64,000 nt of DNA, from NCBI GenBank assembly GCA_028455995.1, contig JABELC010000001.1, positions 1,042,501 through 1,106,500 on the forward strand. The letters are read 5' to 3'. Shown piece after piece: positions 1-13,981 of this stretch. A model generated the notes under the pieces. The model had not been told where the DNA came from. It did no database searches and saw only the letters and a list, made by a program, of their open reading frames with translations. Position 1 is the first letter of the stretch; each line of letters begins with the position of its first letter. A program made the position numbers and the translations under genes. This stretch comes from Scleromitrula shiraiana (taxonomy: Eukaryota; Ascomycota; Leotiomycetes; Helotiales; Sclerotiniaceae).

Positions 1-3000
1 ATATGTTATTAATTAATTATAAATATCTTTAATCTTATTTAAAAAATTAAAGAAATGATTTAGATTTATAATAAATTATAAAATAATAATATTAATATAT
101 ATTATATTAAAAAAAATTCATGGATAGTTTATAAAATCGAGGTAAAAGCTTCAATTATAATAAATATAATAAAATAAATAATTATAATAATCAAAAAAAA
201 TGTAATAATTATCAAAATCAATTCAAATTACAATCTAATATTTGAAAATAATATAATAAAAAAAGCTTTAGATTAATTTATAAAAAATAATATTGGATAT
301 ATAAAAAAAAAAGATGTTTTTTTATAAATCATTTAAAATTAAATCAAAAACAAGCTTAAAAAAAATATAAAGAAAAAATCATTAAAAATAATAATAATTA
401 TATATATAAATAATTTTTAATATATTATAAAAAAAAACAAAAGATAAAAAAAAAGGATATCAAAAAAATTTATAAGATATTTTATATAAAAATAAAATAT
501 TTAAATAAAATTATATTAAAAATATATTATATATTAAATAATTTAATTAATAATCTATGAATAATTATTAAACTTATAAAGAAAATATTTAAATATATAT
601 TAATATATAAAAAACTACTTGATAATGACCAAGCTAATGAAAATATAATATTGAAACAAATCATATACAATTTTAAAGTATTTTTTATAAATAGCAAATA
701 TAATCTCAATAAATTTTAAAATATTATAATCAATATAAAAATAATAATAATATCAATTATTAATAAACAATAGTTCAAAGTATTATAAAAACTAATCGAT
801 TTAATTATTAATTATAATAAAATAGAAATCGTAAAAGTTACATTTAAAAAAGAAAATATTAAAAAATCTATTGAATTATATGAAATCGAATTATTAATTA
901 AATAAATTAAAATTTACATTATTTATATAAATATATTATTTTTATTTTATTTAATAAATATAAATAAATTTAATATATTTTTTCACAATATTAAAAACCA
1001 AGTTATTTATAATAAAATTAATAAATATTTTTTTATTATATAAAAATACAACTATAATTTTTTATTATAAAAATATAATTATAATATATTTGTATAATTA
1101 GTAATTTTAAATAATATTTATTATTTTATAAAAATAGAATTATAATATTTATATAAATATTTTAATTATTTAATTATTTATAGATTATATAATATATTTA
1201 AATAAATTAATTATAATAATATAAGCAAAAGCGAAATTGATAGATTAATAAAATATTATAATTAATATTAGATATATAATAAATTATTAAAAAAATTTAA
1301 ATTTAAGATTAATAATAATAAAAATAATAATATTCGATTTAATTATATAATTATAATTAATATTATATATATTAATAAAAAATGATATTATATATATTTA
1401 ATAAAATAATAAAATATTAAATAATAATATTTTTAAATAATTTATTAATAAGATATATTTGAAATATAATTCGATTTAAATAGATTGATATTTATATAGA
1501 ATTTTTAAATTATATTATTATTAATGTAAATATATAGTTTATTATAAAAAAATTTAATAAATATATAAATATTATAATAATTAAAATAAAAATAGTTTTT
1601 ATAAAATTTTATTAATTAATTAGTAAAATTGAACGATATTATAAAATTATATGATAAATATATAAGATTTTATAAAATAAACTATAATAATCTAGTTTTA
1701 TAAAAAAATAAATATTGTAAATAATAATGAAGATTATAAATGATTTAATAGATCTTAATGGATTAATTTTAATATTTTTAATATTTAATATATTTATATA
1801 TATAGAAAAATTAGATTTATCAATAAAAATTATTATTAATTAAATAATGAGATTGTGAAAAACGAATAATAAGATTTATAAATATAAAGTGATTTAATTA
1901 ATAAAAAATATATTATAAAAATAAAATAGATTATTTATATATATAATATATAATTTAAAGATATATTTAAAAGTTTTAATATATAAAAAAATTATTAAAA
2001 TAAAAAAAGAAAAATGAATAAAATCTTATATTTTTGAATCGATAAAAAATAAAAATTACAAAATCAATATAAATAATTATATTATAATAATATAATCAAT
2101 ATTAATTTGTTTATATTTTAAAGAATTTATTAATCTAATATTAATATTATTAATAATAAATATAAAAAATTATATATTAATTATATTTATAAATAATAAT
2201 AATAATTAATTAATTATTTAAAAAATATTAAAAATAATGATATTAAAGTTATTTAAATTAATAATTTATAGATGTGGTAGATTAAGAAAAGATTAAAACT
2301 TTAATATTTTATTATTAATAATAATTTAACTTTATTAATATATTTAATAAAATATATAATAAAAAATATAATTTAAATTATATATAAAAAATAAAGACTT
2401 TAAAAAAATATTATTAAATATTATAATATTATTAAATAGCGAATATATTATATATTTGGTTAAAGCTTTTTTTATAAATAAATTGATTTTTTTTATTAAA
2501 TAAATTAAATATAATAAAAAAAAAGTGAATAAGATATATATAAAATTGAAGAAAAAAGAATTAAATAGATTAATAAAAATTAATATATTTAAAATGATAG
2601 AATAAAGAGATATTTTAATAAGAATAAGAATTTTTAAATATAAATAAATTAATAAATTTAAATATTTAAATATAAAGAATATATATAAGAAATTAAAATT
2701 TATTATATAAAATTTTAATAATATAAAAAAATATATTATATTTATATAATTTTTAATTATATAATATTTAGTTGATTAATTAATATTAATAATTATAATT
2801 ATTATAATGATAATAAAAAATAATAATATATTTAATATTTATTTATATAATATTATTTAAGTATATATATAAATAAATTTGAAATTTATATATTTTATTT
2901 TTATATATATAATTTTAGAAATAAAATATTTATTAGAAATTATATTTTATATAATATAATTATTATATAGAATTTTAAAGGTAAAAAATTATTAGTTTAA

Positions 3001-3361
3001 TATATATTTAAATTATTATATTATAAAATTTAAAATAGTGATATTGATATATAATTTTTGTTTATTATATATATGAAAATAAAGATTTGGAATTGTAATA
3101 ATATAAATAAATAATATTTTGATTATTATTAATAAATAATTTATTTATGAAAAAGAATATTATTTAAAAGAAATTAAGTTTTTATATAAAAAATAAAAGT
3201 AATTAATTGAAATATATTTATTTAAATTTAATAATGGTTTAATATTATTGAAAAATTTAATAATTATAATAAATTAAAAACTTTAATATAAAAATATAGA
3301 ATAAATCAAAAATATTAATATCGATATATATAAAATATATAATAGACTTTAAAAAAATATA
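1..3361. mobile_element. RIP-degraded long repeat, copy 1 (family A)
   Basis: Extremely AT-rich DNA with no usable reading frame. It aligns almost base for base with 7,722-11,085 in the same orientation, and most differences are G in this copy against A in the other, or C against T. That is the pattern left by repeat-induced point mutation. This copy retains more G and is the less decayed of the two. It probably starts before the window. A repeat of more than 3 kb suggests a retrotransposon body, but no reverse transcriptase, integrase or transposase motif can be read, so the class is unknown. Similarity ends near 3,361, where family E begins. Confidence 0.75.
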
Positions 3362-4870
3362 ATATTTATTTATATAACTCCAAGAATATAGAACTATACA
3401 ATTATAAGTATTATCTGTATTATATTATTTATTTAAGAAATTTAAAAAAAGTATTATATATTATTAAAGATACATATTTTTTTAATAAATATATAATATA
3501 AGGTTATATATTTAATTATATAAATATTAATAATTTTTTAAAAATTTAATGTTATATATATAAAAAGTTGAATTTTATAAAAATTATAAATTATCTATAT
3601 AAAATAAAAATAAAATAGATTTTCTTTAATTTTTTATTATTTTAAAATCTTTATAATTTATTTATATATAATATAATATTTTAAAATTAGATTAAAATAA
3701 ATATTATTTAAATTATATATTATTATTATTTTATATTATTATTATTTTATATTATTATTATTTTATATTATTATTATTTTATATTATTATTATTTTATAT
3801 TATTATTATTTTATATTATTATTATTTTATATTATTATTATTTTATATTATTATTATTTTATATTATTATTATTATTTATATCATATATTTTATTATTTA
3901 TTTTATAATGATTATATATAAATTAAATAAATAATATTAATTATTATTTAATTATTTTTTAAAAAATAAATAAAAAAAAAATCAAAATCTTTTTTTATAT
4001 TCAATTTATTTATTAATTTTTATTAATATTTTATTTATATTAATAAACTTTTTTAATATTAAATAAAATTTTATCTTTATTATTATATTTATTAAATTAT
4101 TATTATTATTAATCTATTATATTTCTATAATTTCTTTATATTTATATAATTAATATAATATTATAATATTAATTATAAATTATTTTTTGATTATTATTTT
4201 AAATTTAATTAATAATTAAAACAAAAAATATAAATTAATATAAATAATTAATAATAAAATATAATTATCAAAAATCTTATTAATTATACTTTTAATAATA
4301 ATTATTATATTAAAATTAAAAATCATTATATAAAATTTTAATATCAATATAATTTAAATAATATATTTATATTTAATTAAAGATTAATATATAATATCTA
4401 TATTTCTATTTTTATTTATTAATATAATAATATATTTAATTTAAAATAATAAATTAAAGTTATTAATATATAAAATATTAATAAATATATATATATAAAA
4501 AATATTAGAATTAAATAATATAAATCAAAGTTCTTTTATAAAGTTTTCCTTTTATTATTATATATATTTATTAAATGCTTTTATATCTTTATTATTTAAT
4601 TTAATATTTTATATAATCTATATTAAATTAAATAAAGCTTCAAATTAATAATAAATTATAATATAAATATTATAAATATATTATATAATATATTATTTTT
4701 TTAATATTATTTATATAATCAAATATATGATCTTATATTATATATTTATTAAAAAAATATATATCCTTAATAATATATAATATTTTTTTTAAATTTCTTG
4801 AATAAATAATATAATATAGATAATATTTATAATTATATAGTTCTATATTTTTAAAGTTATATAAATATTA
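3362..4870 (+). mobile_element. AT-rich element with terminal inverted repeats (family E, copy 1)
   Basis: The first about 180 bases (3,362-3,545) recur in reverse complement at about 4,695-4,870, giving long inverted termini. The whole segment recurs inverted at about 11,085-13,980. A 16-bp minisatellite lies inside. Both copies are strongly RIP-like and no transposase can be read. The position 4,540-4,553 is the uninterrupted counterpart of the site where a retroelement has inserted in the other copy. A non-autonomous DNA transposon is the simplest reading, but the class is not proven. The boundaries are approximate. Confidence 0.55.
3714..3875. repeat. 16-bp AT-only minisatellite, about 10 copies
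   Basis: The unit ATATTATTATTATTTT repeats in perfect tandem about ten times inside family E. The inverted copy of the element carries the same array on the other strand with about seven or eight units (13,505-13,630), so array length changed after the copies separated. Confidence 0.9.
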
Positions 4871-7721
4871 ATTAATATATATATTATAAATTAAGATTTT
4901 TATTTTATATATAATATTAATTTTAATAAATTTTAAATATTTTTATTTATTATTAATAAAAAACTTTTTATAATTTTTAATAATAAAAGGTTTTATAGAT
5001 TATTTAGTTTTTTAATAAAAAAAAAAATTAAACTTTATGATATTTAAATATTTATTATAAAAAAAATAATCTTTAATTTTAATTTAAATATTATAAAATT
5101 TAGATATTTATTATAAATTAAATGATTTTTAAATTAATTTTAAAATTATAAAATTTAAATATTTATTATAAATAAAGTAATAATAAAAATATGAATTATA
5201 TTATATTATTTAAAAAAATATTTTAATAAATAAAAATATTAGTAATAATAATTATTTTATTATAACTATAAAAACAATGATAAAATTATTTATATAAAAA
5301 TTTTTATTTAGAAATTTTTATAAACTTTTTAATAAACATTTTTTTATATTTCTATATTTTTTTATTATTATTTTAATTTTTTTTTATTTTATAATGAATT
5401 TGTTTATTATATATTTATTTTATAAATTAAAATAATTATATTTAATTTAAAAATTTTATTAAAATAAATTTTAATTTAATATTAAATTTATTTTATAAAT
5501 TAAGCAATTATATTTAATTTAAAATTTTATTAGATTAAATTTTTGATTTAATATTAAATATTTATTTAATAATAATAAAAAAATTAAATAAAAATAAATT
5601 TAATAATAATTATTATATTATTTAATAAATAAATATAAAATATTATTAAAAACATTTTTTTATTTTATATTATAATATTATAAATAATATAATAAATAAA
5701 AATGATACGAAAAAAGAAAAAAAGTCAAAAAATATAAATATAAATATAAATTTTAAATAATTATAAAAAAAAAACAATTTATTAAATATAAATATTTAAA
5801 ATTTAGGATTATTATTAATATTTTAATAATTAAAATAAATATTTAATTAAATCAAAAAATTTTAATTGATATTAAAGATATTATTAAGAAATTTTAATAA
5901 AAGTTTAATATATATAAATTTATTATAAAAATAATATTAATAAAAAATATTTAAATAAATATAAATTTTAATATTTTAAATATAGATAAAAAATTTTTTA
6001 TTTAAAAATATAATAAATAATATTTTTAAAAAGTTTATATTTGATTTTAAAAAAAAATAATAATAAAAAAATAATAATATATATAATTTTAAATATAATT
6101 AAAATTTTAAATCTAAATAAAGCAAGAAATATTATAAAGATTTATTTAATAGATTATTTTTAAATAATTTAGATTTTATTAATAAATATAAAAAATATAA
6201 TATAAAAAATCTATATATAATAAATTATTATTTAAAATATAAATTTAATAAATATATAATTAATAATTTAAAAATCTTTATTAATATAGATTTATAAATA
6301 GATTTTAAAAAAGTATTCAAAAATATAAAAATAAAAATATTTTAAATATTAAATAAAGAATATTTAATAATAATAAAAAAAACATTATAAAAAAATAATA
6401 TTTATATTAATATATTAATATTAATAATTTATATATTATAAAATATAATATATATAAAATTATATTTTAAATAAATTAAAATTTATTTAAAAAAGATTTA
6501 TAAAGATTAATCTATAAAATTTAGATTTAATAATATAAAAATAATAATAAAAAATTTAAAGCAAAAAAAAAATCAAAAAAAAAATATAAAAAAATAAATT
6601 GAAAAAAAAAATAAATTAAATAAAATACTTTAATTATATAAATAATAATTAATTTATTAAAATATTTCAACAAATTATTAAAAAATATTTAATTTATAAT
6701 AAAAGCCGATTTTGAATATTTATTCAAAATTATTTTAATAATAATAATATATAATTTAATAAATTATATTATTTAATATATAATTTTATTTAATAATTAT
6801 ATATTATATAATAATCAAAATTATTAAAATAAAAATAATTATAATAAAAATCATTATAATTCAAATAATTATATACTTTAACTTAATCAAAGTCATTTTA
6901 ATCAAAATCAACTTAATCAAAATCAATTTAATTAAAATTATTATAATATAAATAATTATAATAAAAATTATTATAATTAAAATAATTATATATTTTAATT
7001 TAATTAAATTCAATTTAATTAAATTTAATCTAATTAAAATTAATTCAATCAAAATTAATTTAATCAAAATCAATTTAATCAAGATTATTATATATCTCAA
7101 ATCAATCAAAATAATTATAATCAAAATAATTATAATTTTTAATATAAATAAAATTAAAAAAAAATAAAAAAATTAAAAAATATATATATATAAAAATAAA
7201 TATAAAAATTAAAAATATTATTAAAAAAAAAGTATTAATATTATATATTAAAAATCTAATATTAAATTAATTTAAATAAAATATATAATAATATAATAAG
7301 ATTTAATAATAAAAATAATGATTTTGATTATAAACTAATTATATATAAATTAACTTTATAATATATAAACATTTTAAATAAATTTATAATAATAATATTT
7401 TTAATTATATTTAAAAATAAAATATTCAAATATTATATATTAAATCTTACTATATTTCTATAAAAAATAAAAAATTTAATTATAAAATTTAAAATATAAT
7501 ATTAAAAAAAACTATATTATTATAATATAATAAATAAATAAATAAAATTAATAATAAAAAATATTATAAATAAAAATTAAAAAAAAAAACTTAAACAATA
7601 TTTAAAACTATTTTTTATAAAAATAAAACAATTATATAAAACTTTATTAAATAATATAAAAAATCAATTATATTTTTATAAAAAAATAATTTTATTATAT
7701 TAATAAATCAAATAATATATT
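4871..7721. repeat. AT-rich gene-free interval, RIP-like, with local tandem duplications
   Basis: No gene is visible. It holds short tandem duplications: about 70-bp units at 5,030-5,175 and about 80-bp units at 5,415-5,570. At 6,884-7,100 there is a degenerate array built on units like TCAAAATCAACTTAA, which produces a long artefactual Ile/Leu-rich reading frame on the minus strand. Part of this stretch may be the 5' portion of family A copy 2, because it runs without a visible break into 7,722. Copy 1 cannot confirm this because it is cut by the window edge. Confidence 0.55.
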
Positions 7722-10700
7722 CAAATATATTATTAATTAATTATAAATATTTTTAATTTTATTTAAAAAATCAAAAAAATAATCTAAATCTATAATAAAT
7801 TACAAAATAACAATATCAATATATATTATATTAAAAAAAAATTTATAAATAATTTATAAAATTAAAACAAAAACTTTAATTATAATAAATCTAATAAAAT
7901 AAACAATTATAATAATCAAAAAAAATATAATAATTATTAAAATTAATCCAAATTATAATCTAATATTTAAAAACAATATAATAAAAAAAATTTTAAATTA
8001 ATTTATAAAAAACAATATTAAATATATAAAAAAAAAATTTTTTTTTTATAAATTATTCAAAATCAAATCAAAAAAAAGTTTAAAGAAAATATAAAAAAAA
8101 AATCGCTAAAAATAATAATAATTATATATATAAATAATTCTTAATATATTATAAAAAAAAACAAAAAATAAAAAAAAAAATATTAAAAAAATTTATAAAG
8201 TATTTTATATAAAAATAAAATATTTAAATAAAACTATATTAAAAATATATTATATATCGAATAATTTAATTAATAATTTATAAATAATTATTAAATTTAT
8301 AAAAAAAATATTTAAATATATATTAATATATAAAAGATTATTTATAAATAATTAAATTAATAAAAATATAATATTAAAATAAATCATATATAATTTTAAA
8401 ATATTTTTTATAAATAATAAATATAATCTTAATAAATTTCAAAATATTATAATTAATATAAAAATAATAATAATATTAATTATTAATAAATAATAATTTA
8501 AAATACTATAAAAATTAATTGATTTAATTATTAATTATAATAAAATAAAAATTATAAAAATTATATTTAAAAAAAAAAATATTAAAAAATTTATTAAATT
8601 ATATAAAATTAAATTATTAATTAAATAAATTAAAATTTATATTATTTATATAAATATATTATTTTTATTTTATTTAATAAATATAAATAAATTCAATATA
8701 TTTTTTAATAATATTAAAAATCAAATTATTTATAATAAAATTAACAAATATTTCTTTATTATATAAAAATATAATTATAATTTTTTATTATAAAAATATA
8801 ATTATAATATATTTATATAATTAATAATTTTAAATAATATTTATTATTTTATAAAAATAAAATTATAATATTTATACAAATATTTTGATTATTTAATTAT
8901 TTATAAACTATATAATATATTTAAATAAACTAATTATAATAATATAAACAAAAATAAAATTGATAAATTAACAAAATATTATAATCAATATTAAATATAT
9001 AATAAATTACTAAAAAAATTTAAATTTAAAATTAATAATAATAAAAATAATAATATTCGATTTAATTATATAATTATAATTAATATTATATATATAAATA
9101 AAAAAATAATATTATATATATTTAATAAAATAATAAAATATTAAATAATAATATTTTTAAATAATTTATTAATAAAATATATTTAAAATATAATTCAATT
9201 TAAATAAATTGATATTTATATAAAATTTTTAAATTATATTATTATTAATATAAATATATAATTTATTACAAAAAAATTCAATAAATATATAAATATTATA
9301 ATAATTAAAATAAAAATAGTTTTTATAAAATTTTATTAATTAATTAATAAAATTAAATAATATTATAAAATCATATAATAAATATTTAAAATTCTATAAA
9401 ACAAATTATAATAATTTAATTTTATAAAAAAATAAATATTATAAATAATAATAAAAACTATAAATAATTTAATAAATCTTAATAAATTAATCTTAATATT
9501 TTTAATATTTAATATATTTATATATATAAAAGAATTAGATTTATCAATAAAAATTATTATTAATTAAATAATAAAACTATAAAAAATGAATAATAAAATC
9601 TATAAATATAAAACAATTTAATTAATAAAAAATATATTATATAAATAAAATAAATCATTTATATATATAATATATAATTTAAAAATATATTTAAAAATTT
9701 TAATATATAAAAAAATTATTAAAATAAAAAAAAAAAATAAATAAAATTTTATATTTTTAAATCAATAAAAAATAAAAATTATAAAATCAATATAAATAAT
9801 TATATTATAATAATATAATTAATATTAATTTATTTATATTATAAAAAATTTATTAATCTAACATTAATATTATTAATAATATATATAAAAAACTATATAT
9901 TATTTATATTTATAAATAACAATAATAATCAATTAATCATTTAAAAAATATTAAAAATAACAATATTAAAACTATCTAAATTAATAATTTATAAATATAA
10001 TAAATTAAAAAAAGATCAAAATTTTAATATTTTATTATTAATAATAATTTAATTTTATTAATATATCTAATAAAATATATAATAAAAAATATAATTTAAA
10101 CTATATATAAAAAATAAAGATTTTAAAAAAATATTATTAAATATTATAATATTATTAAATAACAAATATATTATATATTTAATTAATATTTTTTTTATAA
10201 ATAAATTAATTCTTTTTATTAAAAGAATTAAATATAATAAAAAAAAAATAAATAAAATATATATAAAATCAAAAAAAAAAAACTAAATAAATTAATAAAA
10301 ACTAATATATTTAAAATAATAAAATAAAAAAAGATTTTAATAAAAATAAAATTTTTTAAATATAAATAAATTAATAAATTCAAATATTTAAATATAACAA
10401 ATATATATAAAAAATCAAAATTTATTATATAAAATTTTAATAATATAAAAAAATATATTATATTTATATAATTTTTAATTATATAATATTTAATTTATTA
10501 ATTAATATTAATAATTATAATTATTATAATAATAATAATAAAAAATAATATATTTAATATTTATTTATATAATATTATTTAAATATATATATAAACAAAT
10601 TTGAAATTTATATATTTTATTTTTATATATACAATTCCAAAAATAAAATATTTATTAAAAACTATATTTTATATAATATAATTATTATATAAAATTTCAA

Positions 10701-11085
10701 AAATAAAAAATTCTTAATTTAATATATATTTAAATTATTATATTATAAAATTTAAAATAATAATATTAATATACAATTTTTATTTACTATATATATAAAA
10801 TTAAGAATTTAGAATTATAATAATATAAATCAATAATATTTTAATTATTATTAATAAATAATTTATTTATAAAAAAAAACACTATTTAAAAAAAACTAAA
10901 TTTTTATATAAAAAACAAAAATAATTAATTAAAATATATTTATTCAAATTTAATAATAATCTAATATTACTAAAAAATTTAATAATTATAATAAATCAAA
11001 AATTTTAATATAAAAATATAAAACAAATCAAAAATATTAATATTAATATATATAAAATATATAATAAATTTCAAAAAAATATAAT
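7722..11085. mobile_element. RIP-degraded long repeat, copy 2 (family A)
   Basis: Direct repeat of positions 1-3,361, in the same order and orientation over more than 3 kb with small indels. Nearly every remaining G or C of copy 1 is A or T here. For example, the G-containing stretch at 121-150 becomes purely A/T-type sequence at 7,840-7,870. This copy is therefore almost fully mutated. At its downstream end it abuts the interior of the inverted family E copy, whereas copy 1 abuts the outer end of family E. The two junctions are thus different and the block has been rearranged. Confidence 0.75.
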
Positions 11086-11250
11086 ATCAAAAAAGCAATA
11101 CATTATATAATATATTTATAATATTTATATTATAATTTATTACTAATCTAAGATTTTATTCAATTTAGTATAAATTATATAAAATATTAAATTAAATAAC
11201 AAAAATATAAAAATATTTAATAAATATATATAATAACAAAAGAAAACTTT

Positions 11251-12810
11251 TTAGGGGTCTTCCGGACAGCCTCTATACTAACTATGGAGGTTAAAGCAGA
11301 CTTGCCCTCCTCTAAAATCAGATTAAACTCTAATATCAAAAAGTATAATATTCGAACATTAAAACTTTCCTATAGATACTCTATCAACCAAACCATAATA
11401 AATAATAAAAAAATCTTGTTTGATAAAACAAAATTATCAAAAAATCTATTTTAATTATAATATATTATAATAATTCTTAATAAACTTTATTTTTATTAAT
11501 ATTTTTTTAAATTGATTTATTAATTTTATTTTACTCTTTAAAATAAAAATATATTATATTTTATTTTAATTAATAAAATATCAAAAAAAAAAAAAATAAA
11601 AAACTATTTGAATAAATTATTAACTATTAATTTTTCCATAAAATTCTTTTATTTAAATATATCTATATTTATAAATAAAATTAAAAAAAGTTTAATTAAT
11701 ATTAATATTATTTTATATAATTACAATTTAAAATTAAAAAATATTAAGTAATATAATCTAAATTTTTTAAAGATTATATATAATAATAAATTAAAAAAAA
11801 TTATTTATATAATCAAAATAGTAAATCAAATTATTAAATTAGAAATCTATTTTTAAATATATTTAAATAATCAAACTAAATTATTTAAATTAAAAACTTT
11901 ATTAAATAATTTTAGATAAAATTAATAAATCAAAGTTATAAAAACAATAAAACAAATTAAAATATATAAAATTAAAATTTTATTTTATTAAATTTTAAAT
12001 TATATTAATATTATAAATAATAAAAAAATTAATAAGTTTATTAAATTTATTATAAAATAATATTTAGATTTAGATATGATTAGTTTTATTATGATTAATA
12101 TAAAAGCTAATCAATTTAATTAATATAAATAAAAATAAATATTAAAAATAAAAAAAACGGTTTATAGTAAAATATTTGATTAGAAAATTAAAAATAAAAT
12201 TTTATTATTTAAAAATATAAAGTAAAAGATTGATAATATATTGTTTTAATTGAAATTATAATATAGATATATCAAATTATATTTATTTAAATTAAAATAT
12301 ATTTTAAATAATTATTATATATATAAAAAAAAAAAAACTTCGAAATATCTATTTTTAGAATATTAAAAATATTTAGAAATTCAAAAAAAACTAAATAATT
12401 TTAAAAAATATAAAGATTAAGTTAAAAAAACAAATATAAAATTTTTTTTAAATATAAAAATTAGAATAAAATATATTATAAAATATATTTAAAAAACAAA
12501 AATAATTATTAAATTATAATATTTAAAAAAAAAAAAAAAAAAAATTAATATAAAAAATAAATTAAAAAAAAAAGAAAAAAGGATAGATATTATTAATAAA
12601 AAAAAAAAAGGTTATTTTAAAAAAAAAATTATGAAAAATTAAAATAAAGAAATAAAATTAGAAAAGTTGTTTTTTTTTTTTTTTTTATTTTAAAATTAGA
12701 TTCTTAATTTTTTTTAAAATATATTGGTTATAAAAATACGAATCTTTAATCATCGAAATATTAAACCTCAATAGTCTTATATAGTCAATGACTGAAATAG
12801 GACTTTAAAC

Positions 12811-12841
<31 letters not shown>
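11251..12841 (+). mobile_element. Poly(A)-tailed retroelement (LINE-like) insertion, about 1.6 kb
   Basis: The insert is flanked by the 13-bp direct repeat AAAAGAAAACTTT at 11,238-11,250 and 12,842-12,854. The uninterrupted version of this site is present on the opposite strand at 4,540-4,553 of the sister repeat. The right end is a run of about 30 A residues (12,812 onward) merging into the duplication, so the element reads left to right with a 3' poly(A) tail. Such a tail with a target duplication is typical of target-primed non-LTR retrotransposition. The 5' end (11,253-11,400) and the 3' end (12,725-12,811) keep ordinary GC content while the middle is AT-degraded. No intact protein is encoded. 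At 1.6 kb it is either 5'-truncated or a non-autonomous element. Confidence 0.7.
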
Positions 12842-12847
<6 letters not shown>

Positions 12848-13504
12848 AAACTTTAGAAAAAAACTTTAATTTATACTATTTAATTCTAATACTTTTTATA
12901 TATATATATTTATTAATATTTTATATATTAATAATTTTAATCTATTATTTTAAATTAAATATATTATTATATTAATAAATAAAAACAAAAATATAAATAT
13001 TATGGATTAATTTTTAATTAAATATAAATATATCATTTAAATTATATTAATATTAAAATTTTATATAATAATATTTAATTTTAATATAATAATTATTATT
13101 AAAAATATAATTAATAAGATTTTTGATAATTATATTTTATTATTAATTATTTATATTAATTTATATTTTTTGTTTTAATTATTAATTAAATTTAAAATAA
13201 TAATCAAAAAATAATTTATAATTAATATTATAATATTATATTAATTATATAAATATAAAGAAATTATAGAAATATAATAGATTAATAATAATAATAATTT
13301 AATAAATATAATAATAAAGATAAAATTTTATTTAATATTAAAAAAGTTTATTAATATAAATAAAATATTAATAAAGATTAATAAATAAATTGAATATAAA
13401 AAAAGATTTTGATTTTTTTTTATTTATTTTTTAAAGAATAATTAAACAATAATTAATATTATTTATTTAATTTATATATAATCATTATAAAATAAAATAA
13501 TAAA

Positions 13505-13630
13505 ATATATAATATAAATAATAATAATAATATAAAATAATAATAATATAAAATAATAATAATATAAAATAATAATAATATAAAATAATAATAATATAAA
13601 ATAATAATAATATAAAATAATAATAATATA
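13505..13630. repeat. 16-bp minisatellite, inverted counterpart
   Basis: Tandem units of AAAATAATAATAATAT, the reverse complement of the array at 3,714-3,875, with about seven or eight copies. Confidence 0.9.
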
Positions 13631-13981
13631 TAATTTAAATAATATTTATTTTAATCTAATTTTAAAATATTATATTATATATAAATAAATTATAAAGATT
13701 TTAAAATAATAAAAAATTAAAAAAAATCTATTTTATTTTTATTTTATATAGATAATTTATAATTTTTATAAAATTCAATTTTTTATATATATAATATTAG
13801 ATTTTTAAAAAATTATTAATATTTATATAATTAAATATATAATTTTATATTATATATTTATTAAAAAGATATATATTCTTGATAGTGTATAATACTCTTT
13901 TTAAACTCCTTGAACAAATAATATAATATAGATGATACCTGTAATTGTATAGTTCTATATCTCCGGAGTCATACAAATATA

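Larger units (their letters stand above)
11085..13980 (-). mobile_element. Family E, inverted copy, interrupted by a retroelement
   Basis: Reverse complement of about 3,362-4,700. Its right end (13,840-13,980) matches both termini of copy 1, at 3,370-3,545 and 4,695-4,870. The part 11,085-11,250 corresponds to 4,540-4,700 and the part from 12,842 onward to 3,362-4,553; between them lies a 1.6-kb insertion. The outermost bases near 13,920-13,980 keep more G and C than the rest. A TIR element starts immediately beyond its right end. Confidence 0.6.

Noticed and set aside
527..709. 60-codon minus-strand frame in the AT island
   Set aside because: Lies in RIP-degraded repeat DNA; composition follows from A/T bias.
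6861..7124. 87-codon Ile/Leu-rich frame
   Set aside because: Produced by a degenerate tandem repeat; no start context or protein character beyond the repeat.
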